Notes: generated by a model from the sequence alone, not told the origin. A stretch of 64,000 bases of DNA from Dyella halodurans (GCF_026283925.1 NZ_JAPDPF010000010.1:107196-171195); one strand, 5' to 3'; counted from the stretch's first letter, positions 15,692 through 23,579 are shown. Numbers and translations are program-made.

Positions 15692-16063
15692 TTTAAACTG
15701 CTCGAAGTCCACCGATTCTTTCACGAATTGCCCAGTGGCAAGCAACACGCGCTCGAGATCAGCAATCACGACCTTGTTGTTGTCTTTCGCGAACACAAAG
15801 AGCCCCCAAATGTCGTCGTCGATCTCGTAATTGCCGCCCGGATAGCTCCAGTAGGTGAAATAGCGGTCCTGCGCCAACGCAGCCAATGCAAACCGTGGGT
15901 CGTTTAGGTTGTCGGGGGGAGGCCCGATGGTTGCACCTAGTGCATCGCGCAAAATCTCTGCCACCCTCGGAAAGCCATCTTTCCGAGGGTCGTCCAGTAG
16001 CTCAATCAGGAGTTCGCTGCCGTGATAAACCGGTCGAACTCTAAATCGAATGGGATTCGACAT
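15689..16063 (-). CDS. Hypothetical protein, 124 aa
   Basis: Soluble, acidic. Begins MSNPIRFRVRPVYHGSELL; about residues 20-110 look alpha/beta (VAEILRDALGATIG, TYWSYPGGNYEIDDDIWGLFVFA). ATG 16063 follows AGAGGGA. The frame stays open upstream to 16504, but that extension translates palindrome copy C and opposes the recombinase gene, so I reject it. Family not recognised; resembles immunity-type small proteins in general style only. Confidence 0.6.
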   Translation of the reverse strand: MSNPIRFRVRPVYHGSELLIELLDDPRKDGFPRVAEILRDALGATIGPPPDNLNDPRFALAALAQDRYFTYWSYPGGNYEIDDDIWGLFVFAKDNNKVVIADLERVLLATGQFVKESVDFEQFK

Positions 16064-16124
16064 AGTCCCTCTATCGTTCGAACCTGTGCGTCTTAATAAT
16101 TCGACCAATCCATCGTCGCTCGTT

Positions 16125-16153
16125 AGGTCCGCTACGGGTCGGAAGCAGACGTT
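16125..16153 (-). repeat. CGACCC-loop palindrome, copy C
   Basis: Minus-strand reading AACGTCTGCTTCCGACCC then GTAGCGGACCT; arms GTCTGCT/AGCGGAC. Located 62 bp before the start of the 124-aa gene, same orientation as copies A and B. Confidence 0.75.
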
Positions 16154-16210
16154 CTCTAGATTCCCCGGTCCGCAGTATGGCAACTCTCCAAACCGTCGGG
16201 GAGTATCGCC

Positions 16211-16834
16211 ATGTCCATGCAGCCCAATGGCCGCCCACTGATCCCATGGAACCGCGGAAGGGTCATTGGTCAGAAGCTTCCCCTGAAGCTCCGGGACATC
16301 TTTGGGATAAGGGTCCGCCTTCAGTTGCAGCGGCGCGTCCGGGACTTGGCCCTGTTCAATCTGGCGATCGATAGCAAGCTTCGGGGCTGCGACCTGGTCG
16401 CCCTGAGGGTTTGCGACTTGGCCAGGGAAGGTGGCCTCGGCACCAGGGCCCAGATTATCCAGCGGAAGACGGGCAAAACGGTCCAGTTCGAGCTCACTGA
16501 GCAAACCCGGCGAGCCATCATGGATTGGATCAACCGAAGGTCATTGACTCGAGAGGACTACCTATTCCCAAGCCGGCAGCGGCCCGAGACTCACCTGTCT
16601 ACTCGCCAATACGCCCGGATCTTAAAGCGCTGGGTGGCGAGTGCAGGACTCGAGCCATCGGACTACGGAACGCACTCCATGAGGCGAACGAAGCCTACCC
16701 TGATCTACCGCCGGACCCACAACCTGCGGGCCATCCAGCTCTTATTGGGCCACACCAAGCTTGAGAGTACCGTCCGCTATCTGGGCATCGAGGTGGAGGA
16801 TGCCCTGGCGCTATCGGAGGAAACGGAAGTCTGA
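16211..16834 (+). CDS. Short tyrosine recombinase (catalytic domain only)
   Basis: DNA strand-exchange enzyme of the phage-integrase class, 207 aa. The full catalytic set is present: Arg58 (SKLRGCDL), Lys86 or Lys89 (QRKTGK hairpin), His155-x-x-Arg158 (THSMRR), His181 (LLGHTKLEST) and nucleophile Tyr190 (VRYLGI). The His-His-Tyr spacings (26 and 9) equal those of XerC. There is no separate N-terminal core-binding domain; about 55 residues precede Arg58. ATG 16211 follows GGGAG. Close relatives of this length are widespread in proteobacteria (recall), so it is probably intact rather than truncated. It lies amid the palindromes and could act on them, which is unproven. Confidence 0.88.
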   Translation: MSMQPNGRPLIPWNRGRVIGQKLPLKLRDIFGIRVRLQLQRRVRDLALFNLAIDSKLRGCDLVALRVCDLAREGGLGTRAQIIQRKTGKTVQFELTEQTRRAIMDWINRRSLTREDYLFPSRQRPETHLSTRQYARILKRWVASAGLEPSDYGTHSMRRTKPTLIYRRTHNLRAIQLLLGHTKLESTVRYLGIEVEDALALSEETEV

Positions 16835-16869
16835 TCTGGCGCCGAGCGGGAGCCGACAGTCCCATCACG

Positions 16870-17145
16870 CTAGGCGAATCCGTCTGTTCGACCAGGGTCC
16901 GAATTATCTGCGGCATCAGGTCGTACAGAGAACAGTCGCTCGGACGCTGCTTCCGCGGCCTGGAGACCCTCGTCTGTCAGGGTGATCCGCTTCCTCTTGT
17001 TGACCGGGTCCAGAATAAGCCCTTTGGCAAAGAGTCGATCCGTCACCTCCCAGTCGATGGCTTTCCACACCTTGCGGGTATCGTGTAGCGTGAGGTACAG
17101 CACGGCCAGAGCCGCGTCATCGATTTTTGTCGCATCGAGATCCAT
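16870..17145 (-). CDS. DUF6429-like protein
   Basis: 91-aa soluble protein, ATG 17145 with GGGAGG 5 nt upstream. MDLDATKIDDAALAVLYLTLHD, then WKAIDWEVTDRLFAKGLI and KRITLTDEGLQAAE, fit the small DUF6429 family (winged-helix-like layout, recall). Convergent with the recombinase gene, 35 bp apart. Proteins of this kind often accompany the short recombinases, which suggests a joint role, perhaps DNA binding; this is inference. Confidence 0.7.
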   Translation of the reverse strand: MDLDATKIDDAALAVLYLTLHDTRKVWKAIDWEVTDRLFAKGLILDPVNKRKRITLTDEGLQAAEAASERLFSVRPDAADNSDPGRTDGFA

Positions 17146-17357
17146 GGTGGCCTCCCGCGGGCCAAGGGGTATTCAATAGAGTACGCCCAAGGCAAAGGCC
17201 AGGAGGGCCTGACCTGCTACTGAGTCTGTAATCGATTCTCGCGGACATTGGTCAAATAGCCAGTCGTGTCTCGGGGCGGACCTTCACGAGGTCAAACTGC
17301 GTCCCAAGGCGTGGCCACGACCTTGGCACGTAGCACCGAGGACCAAGGAGCTTGCAA

Positions 17358-17693
17358 ATGACTAATCAAGCGATCTTCCCGGACGACGAGAATGGCGCCA
17401 TGCTGCGACAGATGGATGCAGACGGGGACGACCTATCGGTGCCGCGCGAGATCGCCTTCACAGTCATTTTTCCAACGGAAGATTCCGCGCTGAAGTTCGC
17501 GGTTATGCTCCTGAAGCACGAGCAGAAGGTCTCTTTCGCAGAGGGTGGAGATCAGGGCGAATTGTTCTGGCTAGTGCAAGCTCATCCGTACATGGTCCCC
17601 TCGCACGAGAACATTTCCAGCTACGAAGACTTGCTGGTGAGTGAGGCCGACGCCTTCGGGGGCCGGTTCATCGCATGGGGATGCGAAAGCTAG
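17358..17693 (+). CDS. RraB-like (ribonuclease E inhibitor B fold) protein
   Basis: 111 aa, ATG 17358 with AAGGAG 7 nt upstream. DDENGAMLRQMDADGDDLSVPREIAFTVIFPTEDSAL, here covering about 10-46, has the N-terminal RraB pattern (acidic helix with LxxMxxxGxDL, then a strand), and VQAHPYMVPSHENISSYEDLL fits the core. E. coli RraB is 138 aa and binds RNase E; island homologues may have unrelated partners. Followed 29 bp on by palindrome copy D in the same orientation. Confidence 0.72.
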   Translation: MTNQAIFPDDENGAMLRQMDADGDDLSVPREIAFTVIFPTEDSALKFAVMLLKHEQKVSFAEGGDQGELFWLVQAHPYMVPSHENISSYEDLLVSEADAFGGRFIAWGCES

Positions 17694-17722
17694 AATGACG
17701 AAGGGCATATCGGTGCTTGGAC

Positions 17723-17750
17723 CGTCCGCTTTCGACCCGAAGCCGACATT
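17723..17750 (+). repeat. CGACCC-loop palindrome, copy D
   Basis: CGTCCGCTTTCGACCC then GAAGCCGACATT; arms GTCCGCTT/AAGCCGAC with one mismatch. Follows the RraB-like gene and shares its direction. Confidence 0.82.
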
Positions 17751-17933
17751 CTTGATCCTGACTGGCAAGGAGAGGCGTGCGCCGCATCTGTCCGACCAGT
17801 TCAAGCTTTGGATCGACAGGGATTCCACAGAGGCTGCTCATCTCCATGGGCGTATCCATGAGACGTTCGCTATACGGGACGTGAACCCTAAAAAGCGGAA
17901 GGAATCGAAGTGAGCTTGCGAAGTTTTCCAGCA

Positions 17934-17962
17934 CGCGAGCCGCGCATGCCGCGCGGCTCGCG
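17934..17962. repeat. Strong GC hairpin in gene-free gap
   Basis: Perfect 12-bp arms CGCGAGCCGCGC/GCGCGGCTCGCG with a 5-nt loop. No T-run on either side. It lies within the 319-bp gap 17694-18012, which otherwise holds only copy D and a short open frame (17697-17913) that translates the repeat and is not convincing. Confidence 0.6.
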
Positions 17963-18012
17963 CCATTGGGCTGGACTGAATTTCCAGGGTCCCATCTGTT
18001 CTCTTGCGAAAG

Positions 18013-18357
18013 TCAGTTGTTCTTTATCGACGGGGAACTGCCCCCACCGATAATGCGAGCGTTCGTATTGTATTGAATTCCATTCATAACCACGACAACC
18101 GTGTAGGGGTAATCGCCGGGAGCTTGATTGTTGTCAGTCACGGTAACCTTCGGCTTATCGGGGTCGTAAGTTGGGGGGGAAAAGGGGTTCGTGCCTGGAG
18201 GTGGATCGAATGTGATTGAGAAGAACGTGAACTTCTCCTTCTCAAACGGAATCCACTCAATGGTATCGTTTCCGCGGTCGACCCCTTGATGTTTGGCGGA
18301 CACGACTACCTGCGGATCGCCAGTGGGGTCGCACAGCACTTGGATTTGCTTGGTCAT
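18013..18357 (-). CDS. DP-EP-family-like small protein
   Basis: 114 aa, soluble, ATG 18357. Begins MTKQIQVLCDPTGDPQVVVSA; contains GNDTIEWIP, and a Pro/Asp-rich middle followed by VTVTDNN and YPYTVVVVMNG, the pattern I associate with the uncharacterised DP-EP family (all-beta). Poly-beta layout with no signal peptide. Upstream 18358-18552 holds nothing I can identify. It sits downstream of, and on the same strand as, the TIR-TPR gene, 195 bp away. Confidence 0.55.
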   Translation of the reverse strand: MTKQIQVLCDPTGDPQVVVSAKHQGVDRGNDTIEWIPFEKEKFTFFSITFDPPPGTNPFSPPTYDPDKPKVTVTDNNQAPGDYPYTVVVVMNGIQYNTNARIIGGGSSPSIKNN

Positions 18358-18552
18358 TGCGCTATTCCTTGGTTTTGTGCCTTTTGTCGGCACGGGGTTG
18401 GAAGAACACGCTGCTTCGAATCCCCTGATTGGGCGCACCAAATTGAACTCTGTTGTGCATACGTCCATTCATCTCATTGCATCGATAATGCGCGGCGTAG
18501 TTAGCGAAGACGAACGAGTCGACTCTGTCCTTTGCCTGCTTGGCGATACGTA

Positions 18553-20745
18553 CTAATGTTGGTCGTTCGCACTCAGCGATGCCTGTAAGCGCTGCTGAAA
18601 GGCCGGGTTGGGCGGGAAATCAATATGCTCGCGTTGCAACAACGCGAGGAGCGCCCGGTCGCGATAGCCACACTCCCATAGCACTTTGATCAGGGGTTGA
18701 GTTTCCGCTTTTTTGCCTAGCCCCAGCATCGCGTCGACTTGCAGCGCCAAAAGGCGCGGATCGCGCTGCCCGCTTCGTGCAGACTGCGCTTCCATCAAGG
18801 CCTCGTTGCGTAGTCGTTGCGCGCCGTCGGGCTCGGCCACGACTCCCGCGACTTGCAGCTTGGCGGTCACGACGGCTAACAGGGTGGATCGATCATCGGG
18901 TTGTTTGGAATACAAGAGCTCCAGAGCATTTAGGGCTGCCCGGGCCTGCGCGTTCGCCGCATCGCCATTTCCAGCCGCAAATGACTGGGCCGCTTCCTCG
19001 GTTTGTGCCTCAGCGTATTCCTGCTGCCAGCTTGTGTTGCTGGGATCTTTCCGTGTGAGTTCCCCGAAAATCTTCAGAGACCGTGCTGTCAGTTCGTTAG
19101 CCGCCAGCAGATTGCCGGTGAGCCGCTGCAGGCGAGCGAGTTGGGAGGAATACAGTGCGACCTTTTCCCAGGCACTGGTCTGGTTTGGATCACTCTTGGT
19201 CAATTCTGTGGCGATATCAATCGCCTGCTGTAAGTTCGTGATTCCCACCTGGATATCGCCGGTCAAGGCGCGCGTTCGGCCGAGGATGGCGCGTACTCGC
19301 GCCATGTTCTCGCGTTGATCATTGTCCTTCGGGTCCTGTGCGCTAAGCCGGGTCTCGGTGGCATCGTCCGCGGCGTATTCGGCGATGGACGTAGTCAGGT
19401 CGCCACTCAGCAGTGCGACCTTTCCGAGATTGTTGTGCGCCTCGCCTAAGTGCTCAGTCCAATCACTCTTGACCGCCTTGCCTGCAACCAACGTCCTGCA
19501 GTGCGCGAGCATTTTGCGATACTGGGCTTCGGCTCGATCGAGACTACCCCGGGCCTCCAGCACGTGGCCGAGGTCGTTATCGATGTTGGCCCATTGAAAG
19601 ATCAGTTCCGGGTCGCTTGCTGCATGCGATGGAACGCGCCCAAGGATGCTTTCGGCAAATTCGAAACTCTGCTGTGCTTCATCGAGCTTGCCCTGAAACC
19701 AGTCATTCATTCCGATGTAAGCCCATATTTCCGAGTAGGCGACCTGCCGTGGCGTATCCTTTGGCGCGGCATCGGCGAGTGTCCCGGAGAGTTTTGCCGC
19801 CGCTCGGAACGACGTCATCGCTGCCGCCAAATGCCCCTGGTCCTGGCGAACCGTACCGATCTTCTCCATCGCTCGGGCGCGGTGTCCAAGTGACTCATCG
19901 GTGACGTCAGTGCTGGGCAGGGACTCGAAATAAGCCATGGCCTTGTCATCGACCGATTCCATGATGTCGAGACGTTGGGTCTGCTCCAGTTTGTAGTAGA
20001 GATCGCCGAGCATGAATCCGACCAGGTCCTCCGCCTGCTTTTGGCGGCGCTCTGCGGCACGGCGTGCCACGACGGCATCTATGGCGAGCAAGGTAGTGAT
20101 CAGCATGATGGCGACTGCGGTCGCCGTGATGGCCGTTAAGCGACGATGGCGACGCTGCAGTTCGCGCCGCTTCAACGCATCGAAACCAACATCCAGCATG
20201 CCGGCGATCAGCTTCAGCTTGGCGTTGGTCTTTTCGTCCTTTCCCGCTCGCGCATCGGCGGCAATCGGCTCGGTGTGCTCTTGGCTCAACGCGTCGTCGG
20301 CACCCAGCCGGAAACGTAGCGCAGGCACAAAACACTCCTCGTTTTCTCGGCCAGGCCATTCGCTCGCGTTGGGTTCGCCATCGACAATCAGGCAGAAAAT
20401 GCGCTCGCTGCGGCCGAGTCGCTTGAAGGCCAGTACTTCCTCGTTGACCCAGCGCGAGGCGGCCGAGCGAGGCGAGCAGATCACGATTAGGCTTTCGGAT
20501 TCCCCAAGCGCTTCGTTGACCTTGCGGCCCAGATCGTTGGCGCTTGCCAGTTCATCCCGGTCGCGAAATACCGGGGCGAGGCGTTTGGGAATGACGCCCG
20601 CCGCTGTGGTCTGGCCGACCAGGCGTTTCGGGATCGCATAGGTTTCCAGCGCCTTGTGCAACCAGTCCGCCCAGGCTTTGTCCTGGTGGCTGTAACTGAT
20701 GAACGCGCGATACCGGAAAGCCGGCTCCACGGAGGCCTGCGTCAT
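18553..20745 (-). CDS. TIR-domain protein with TM helix and TPR-like repeats
   Basis: 730 aa. TIR domain at about 10-150: FRYRAFISYSHQDKAWADWLHKALE is the box-1/alpha-A region; LIVICSPRSAASRWVNEEV carries the Ser-x-W...Glu motif, with Glu103 in the place of the NADase catalytic Glu of active TIR domains. A single TM (about 203-226) follows a basic helix, and about 240-720 are helical repeats of TPR type. The topology puts TIR in the cytoplasm and the repeats probably in the periplasm. ATG 20745 is preferred (GGAG 11 nt upstream) over an in-frame GTG at 20757. TIR proteins in islands often serve phage defence or signalling; no partner is evident. Confidence 0.88.
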   Translation of the reverse strand: MTQASVEPAFRYRAFISYSHQDKAWADWLHKALETYAIPKRLVGQTTAAGVIPKRLAPVFRDRDELASANDLGRKVNEALGESESLIVICSPRSAASRWVNEEVLAFKRLGRSERIFCLIVDGEPNASEWPGRENEECFVPALRFRLGADDALSQEHTEPIAADARAGKDEKTNAKLKLIAGMLDVGFDALKRRELQRRHRRLTAITATAVAIMLITTLLAIDAVVARRAAERRQKQAEDLVGFMLGDLYYKLEQTQRLDIMESVDDKAMAYFESLPSTDVTDESLGHRARAMEKIGTVRQDQGHLAAAMTSFRAAAKLSGTLADAAPKDTPRQVAYSEIWAYIGMNDWFQGKLDEAQQSFEFAESILGRVPSHAASDPELIFQWANIDNDLGHVLEARGSLDRAEAQYRKMLAHCRTLVAGKAVKSDWTEHLGEAHNNLGKVALLSGDLTTSIAEYAADDATETRLSAQDPKDNDQRENMARVRAILGRTRALTGDIQVGITNLQQAIDIATELTKSDPNQTSAWEKVALYSSQLARLQRLTGNLLAANELTARSLKIFGELTRKDPSNTSWQQEYAEAQTEEAAQSFAAGNGDAANAQARAALNALELLYSKQPDDRSTLLAVVTAKLQVAGVVAEPDGAQRLRNEALMEAQSARSGQRDPRLLALQVDAMLGLGKKAETQPLIKVLWECGYRDRALLALLQREHIDFPPNPAFQQRLQASLSANDQH

Positions 20746-21212
20746 GACGAACCGCACTCCCGCACGAGGTCACGCATTCCCTTGCAGGGAAGTCCCTATA
20801 CCGCACCGAAGATCAAGCGCTGCCGATTGGAAGTCCAATCGCCCCTAAGGCCGAATAGCGTATCACGTAAAATGCGACCCGTTCGCCAAACTACATGTCA
20901 TGGCTATTAAATGACGGCGGCCAAATGGGGCGCTCGCGTGGGGGCTCACAGGCACTGGCAACGCCGCTGCACCCAGCACTTCTTGCCGTTGCGCTCGGTC
21001 ACCGGGGTGATGCCAGAGCAGCCCCAGCGCGAGCGTCAGTGGCCGGTGAGTGGTGACCACGGCTGGATCGTCGGTTAATGGCGTCGCGGACTGGATGGCC
21101 GGTACCCGTTCGGCCATGACCTTGGCGGAGCGCACGTTGTGATCGCGCGCGCTGGAGTGGTGCTGCTAGCCCTATGGTGGTCGGCCTAGAATCTGATCAA
21201 GCTCTAAGGTCT
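20746..21212. other. Gene-free stretch upstream of the TIR gene
   Basis: About 470 bp. One minus-strand frame (20863-21135) is open for 90 codons but lacks an RBS and resembles no family I know; it could be decayed coding sequence. The region ends in the left half of palindrome copy E. Confidence 0.4.
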
Positions 21213-21213
21213 G
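21206..21213 (+). repeat. Left half of IS-split palindrome copy E
   Basis: AAGGTCTG abuts the left end of the IS110-family element. Joined to GCTTTCGACCC at 22588 it restores a palindrome of the island family. Confidence 0.6.
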
Positions 21214-21230
21214 TATATGGACTCCTCCCC

Positions 21231-21468
21231 GTTGCAAAGCCCCTCGTGCTCTAGCGTCCGTGTCGACTGCACACGTATATCCGGCCTCTAACTACCGCAC
21301 CGCTTTGCGGTGCTGGGCCATGATGGGCTAGTCGCGCACCGGCTCCCAATTGCTTCCTCGTGCTTTTAAGCACCCAGACCTAACAGGGTTCTGCCGGCGC
21401 CGGTTCGACCGGTTCGCCATCGTGCGGTGGGCTTAGCAATCGTGGTTAGGTTGTGTGTGATCGTCTCT
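21231..21468 (-). ncRNA. Candidate bridge RNA region of the IS1111-type element
   Basis: A 238-bp non-coding stretch between the transposase stop and the adjacent end of the element. It holds small hairpins such as CACCGCTTTGCGGTG and CCGGTTCGACCGG. IS110 elements encode a bridge RNA that pairs with target and donor; in the IS1111 group it lies downstream of the transposase, as this gap does. Location-based inference; no covariance search was run. Confidence 0.5.
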
Positions 21469-22500
21469 TCAGGCAGCCGCGAGAGCCGGTTGGTACTCGC
21501 ATTGGTGGTGAAGCAGTGCCCACGCCAGGCGGGCGGTTTTGTTGGCCAACGCCACCGAGGCGACGTTGGGGTGGGCTCGTTGAGCGAGTCGCACGACCCA
21601 CTGACTAAGTCGATCGTCTTTGGCGGGTGCCGTTCGCAAGGCTGAGCGGGCGCCGTGCACGAGCAAACAGCGGACATAGGCATCGCCGCGTTTGCTGATG
21701 CCCAGCAGTCGATCCTTGCCACCCGAACTGTGCTGCCGCGGCGTGAGCCCCAGCGACGCGGCCATCTGCCGACCATTGGCGAATTGCTTGGCGTCACCTA
21801 CCGCCGCGATCAGCGCCGTGGCGACCAGGGGGCCGACGCCGCGCAACTGCTGGAGACGACGCGCATCCGGATCGGCTTGCGCCAGGTCGGCGATCGCGTG
21901 ATCAAGTTCGAGGATACGATCATCCACGCCGCGGAGGTCGCGCCATAGGCCCTCAAGGAGTTGCCGGAAGCGCGCGCTCAACCCATTGTCGGCGTCTTCC
22001 AGCCAACAGGGCATCGCACGGCGAAGCGACGACAACTCCCTCGGCGCGACCAGGCCATACTCGGCGACAAGGCCACGGATCTGATTGCCTTTGGCCGTCC
22101 GTTGTTCCATCAGGCTGGCGCGCACGCGATGCAGCGCCTGGACATCCTGCTGCCGGATCGACTTCACGGTGACGAAGCGCATGCCGGGGCGACTCATAGC
22201 TTCGCAGATGGCTTCGGCGTCGTTGGCGTCGTTCTTGTTGCTCTTCACATAGGGCTTCACGAACTGCGGCGCGATCAGCTTCACGCGGTAACCCAGCGCT
22301 TGCAGTTGGCGCGCCCAATGGTGGGCGCCACCGCACGCCTCCATGCCGATCTCACAGCCCGGCTCGGCTACATCGCGAAGTGCCTGCACCCAGCGGTCCC
22401 GGGATAGGCGGCGGCGCCATACCGTCCGCTCGAGTCGGTCCGTGCCATGCAGCTGGAACACCTGTTTGGCGATGTCGACCCCAATGCGCGTAAGCTTCAT
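21469..22500 (-). CDS. IS110-family transposase
   Basis: DEDD recombinase, 343 aa, usual length. The N-terminal RuvC-like half opens IGVDIAKQVFQLHG (first Asp) with GMEACGGAHHWARQL (Glu) and KNDANDAEAICEA (the Asp pair). The C-terminal half has LRGVGPLVATALIAAVGD and the Ser-bearing ASLGLTPRQHSSGGKDRLLGISKRGDAYVR region that serves as the second active site in the family. ATG 22500 with GAGGAG upstream. Intact, so the element may still be mobile. Confidence 0.95.
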   Translation of the reverse strand: MKLTRIGVDIAKQVFQLHGTDRLERTVWRRRLSRDRWVQALRDVAEPGCEIGMEACGGAHHWARQLQALGYRVKLIAPQFVKPYVKSNKNDANDAEAICEAMSRPGMRFVTVKSIRQQDVQALHRVRASLMEQRTAKGNQIRGLVAEYGLVAPRELSSLRRAMPCWLEDADNGLSARFRQLLEGLWRDLRGVDDRILELDHAIADLAQADPDARRLQQLRGVGPLVATALIAAVGDAKQFANGRQMAASLGLTPRQHSSGGKDRLLGISKRGDAYVRCLLVHGARSALRTAPAKDDRLSQWVVRLAQRAHPNVASVALANKTARLAWALLHHQCEYQPALAAA

Positions 22501-22587
22501 GGCGGACTCCTCCTCACTGTGACTGGTTGTTCGCAACTCCAGTCTGGCACTCTTAGATGCCGTGGGTGGGGAGGAGTCCATCCCATT

Positions 22588-22609
22588 GCTTTCGACCCAA
22601 AGCGGACGT
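22588..22609 (+). repeat. Right half of IS-split palindrome copy E
   Basis: GCTTTCGACCC then AAAGCGGACGT: the loop and right arm of the island palindrome, its left arm replaced by the IS end. Confidence 0.75.
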
Positions 22610-22624
22610 GGGAAAAGGTCTCGA

Positions 22625-23140
22625 ATGATGCAAGTAAGAAATAGGTTGAAAAACTCCTTTTTAGTGTTTGCCTTGCTAGCGGCATGGGCGTTCTGCGCCG
22701 CGTGCTTTGCGTCGGAACTCCATTGGACGGTGACCCAGCACACGTATGAGGGTCTTCCACTTTTCACCAGATATCCCGTCGATCTGGATTACGACAGATC
22801 CAAAGCGGTGTTTCCCATCCGCATGACGGCAAGTCTCACACTTTCTAAAGTCACGGCGAACGGACTGCCGGAAGCGGCATATAACGCGAGCCTGGAATCG
22901 CTCGACAACTTCGTCGTTGAATACTTTGAGAATCGTGAGGAAGGCCAGTGTGTTCTGGTGGAGACATTCAATGGCAAGCGGCACTTCTACATTTACATCG
23001 CAGAGCAGGCAGATGTAGACGGGTTCAAGAAGGTACTTGCGGCCAGGTTTGCCGGAAGTGAGATCGAGGTTGCTACCTTTAGAGATCCGAATTGGTCCTT
23101 CATCAAGCGATATGCGGCTGAGTATCTGCAAGATCACTGA
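22625..23140 (+). CDS. Exported DUF695-like protein
   Basis: 171 aa; signal peptide at about 7-30 (NSFLVFALLAAWAFCAACFA), possibly a lipoprotein-like AAC but without a good lipobox. The mature part matches DUF695 layout: PLFTRYPVDLDYDRSKAVFPIRM, GLPEAAYNASLESLDNFVVEYF, GKRHFYIYIAEQADVDGF and a terminal DPNWSFIKRY. Function unknown. ATG 22625 with AAAAGG upstream. The IS insertion ends 38 bp before the start and may have removed or altered its promoter. Flanked by palindrome copies E and F. Confidence 0.78.
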   Translation: MMQVRNRLKNSFLVFALLAAWAFCAACFASELHWTVTQHTYEGLPLFTRYPVDLDYDRSKAVFPIRMTASLTLSKVTANGLPEAAYNASLESLDNFVVEYFENREEGQCVLVETFNGKRHFYIYIAEQADVDGFKKVLAARFAGSEIEVATFRDPNWSFIKRYAAEYLQDH

Positions 23141-23171
23141 GACGGATGGACTGCATCAACTAGCCGCCGAT

Positions 23172-23199
23172 ATGTCCGCTTTCGACCCATAGCCGACAT
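23172..23199 (+). repeat. CGACCC-loop palindrome, copy F
   Basis: ATGTCCGCTTTCGACCC then ATAGCCGACAT; arms match at 9 of 10. It lies 31 bp after the stop of the DUF695 gene, in the same orientation. Confidence 0.85.
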
Positions 23200-23415
23200 C
23201 GCCAATAGCTCAGGCGAAGGTCTGCCAGTACAAGACCGGCAACGCAGTCGGAAACGCACGCGTAGACAATCTGGCGCAGGTATTCGCCCATTAGGCTGGG
23301 CAAAGTCGCCCAAAAAGACCGCGAGTGGGCCGACGGCCCAGGCGTATAGACCCCCTGGAACGTATTTCCAGGCTTCCCGGAGGGCCTTGTGGCACGTTTT
23401 GGGCTCAAAACGCAT
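23200..23415 (-). pseudogene. Possible frameshifted small membrane-protein remnant
   Basis: Two overlapping minus-strand frames each look protein-like in part: MRFEPKTCHKALREAWKYVPGG with AWAVGPLAVFLGDFAQ in one, then LMGEYLRQIVYACVSDCVAG and LVLADLRLSYWR in the other. One indel near 23300 would join them. There is no RBS before the ATG at 23415, and I do not know a family, so this is weak. Confidence 0.3.
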
Positions 23416-23501
23416 GTCGGGAAGGGTCGGTAACACACTGATTTACAACTCACTCGCGCAAGAATTCAAAAGGCATAGTTAGTTCAAGGTCCAAACGCCA
23501 A

Positions 23502-23524
23502 AGTTTGTACAACCAGCACAAACT
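23502..23524. promoter_or_regulatory. Inverted repeat upstream of ntrB
   Basis: AGTTTGT-N9-ACAAACT, perfect 7-bp arms, 90 bp upstream of ntrB. Possible operator; no matching regulator identified. Confidence 0.35.
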
Positions 23525-23579
23525 ATGGGCCTGGGAACAAAAAAGGGGCGCTCAACGCGCTTCAATCCAGCCTGGGCGT

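Larger units (their letters stand above)
21213..22587 (-). mobile_element. IS110-family (IS1111 group) insertion sequence
   Basis: About 1.37 kb containing a DEDD-type transposase. Subterminal inverted repeats ATGGACTCCTCCCC at 21217-21230 and GGGGAGGAGTCCAT at 22568-22581 are 14 bp and perfect; IRs near but not at the tips mark the IS1111 subgroup. Ends are placed from the broken palindrome on both flanks, so each may be off by a base or two. No target duplication is seen, as expected for the family. Confidence 0.85.

Noticed and set aside
16064..16504. Upstream extension of the 124-aa hypothetical gene
   Set aside because: It translates palindrome copy C and overlaps the recombinase gene in antisense; ATG 16063 has its own RBS.
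17641..17913. 90-codon plus frame after the RraB-like gene
   Set aside because: It is mostly translation of palindrome copy D plus a basic tail; no RBS at a sensible start.
20863..21135. 90-codon minus frame upstream of the TIR gene
   Set aside because: No RBS and no recognisable domain; at most decayed sequence.
15112..23199. Classical integron attC sites
   Set aside because: The palindromes lack the GTTRRRY/RYYYAAC core and no integron-type integrase with its extra domain is present.
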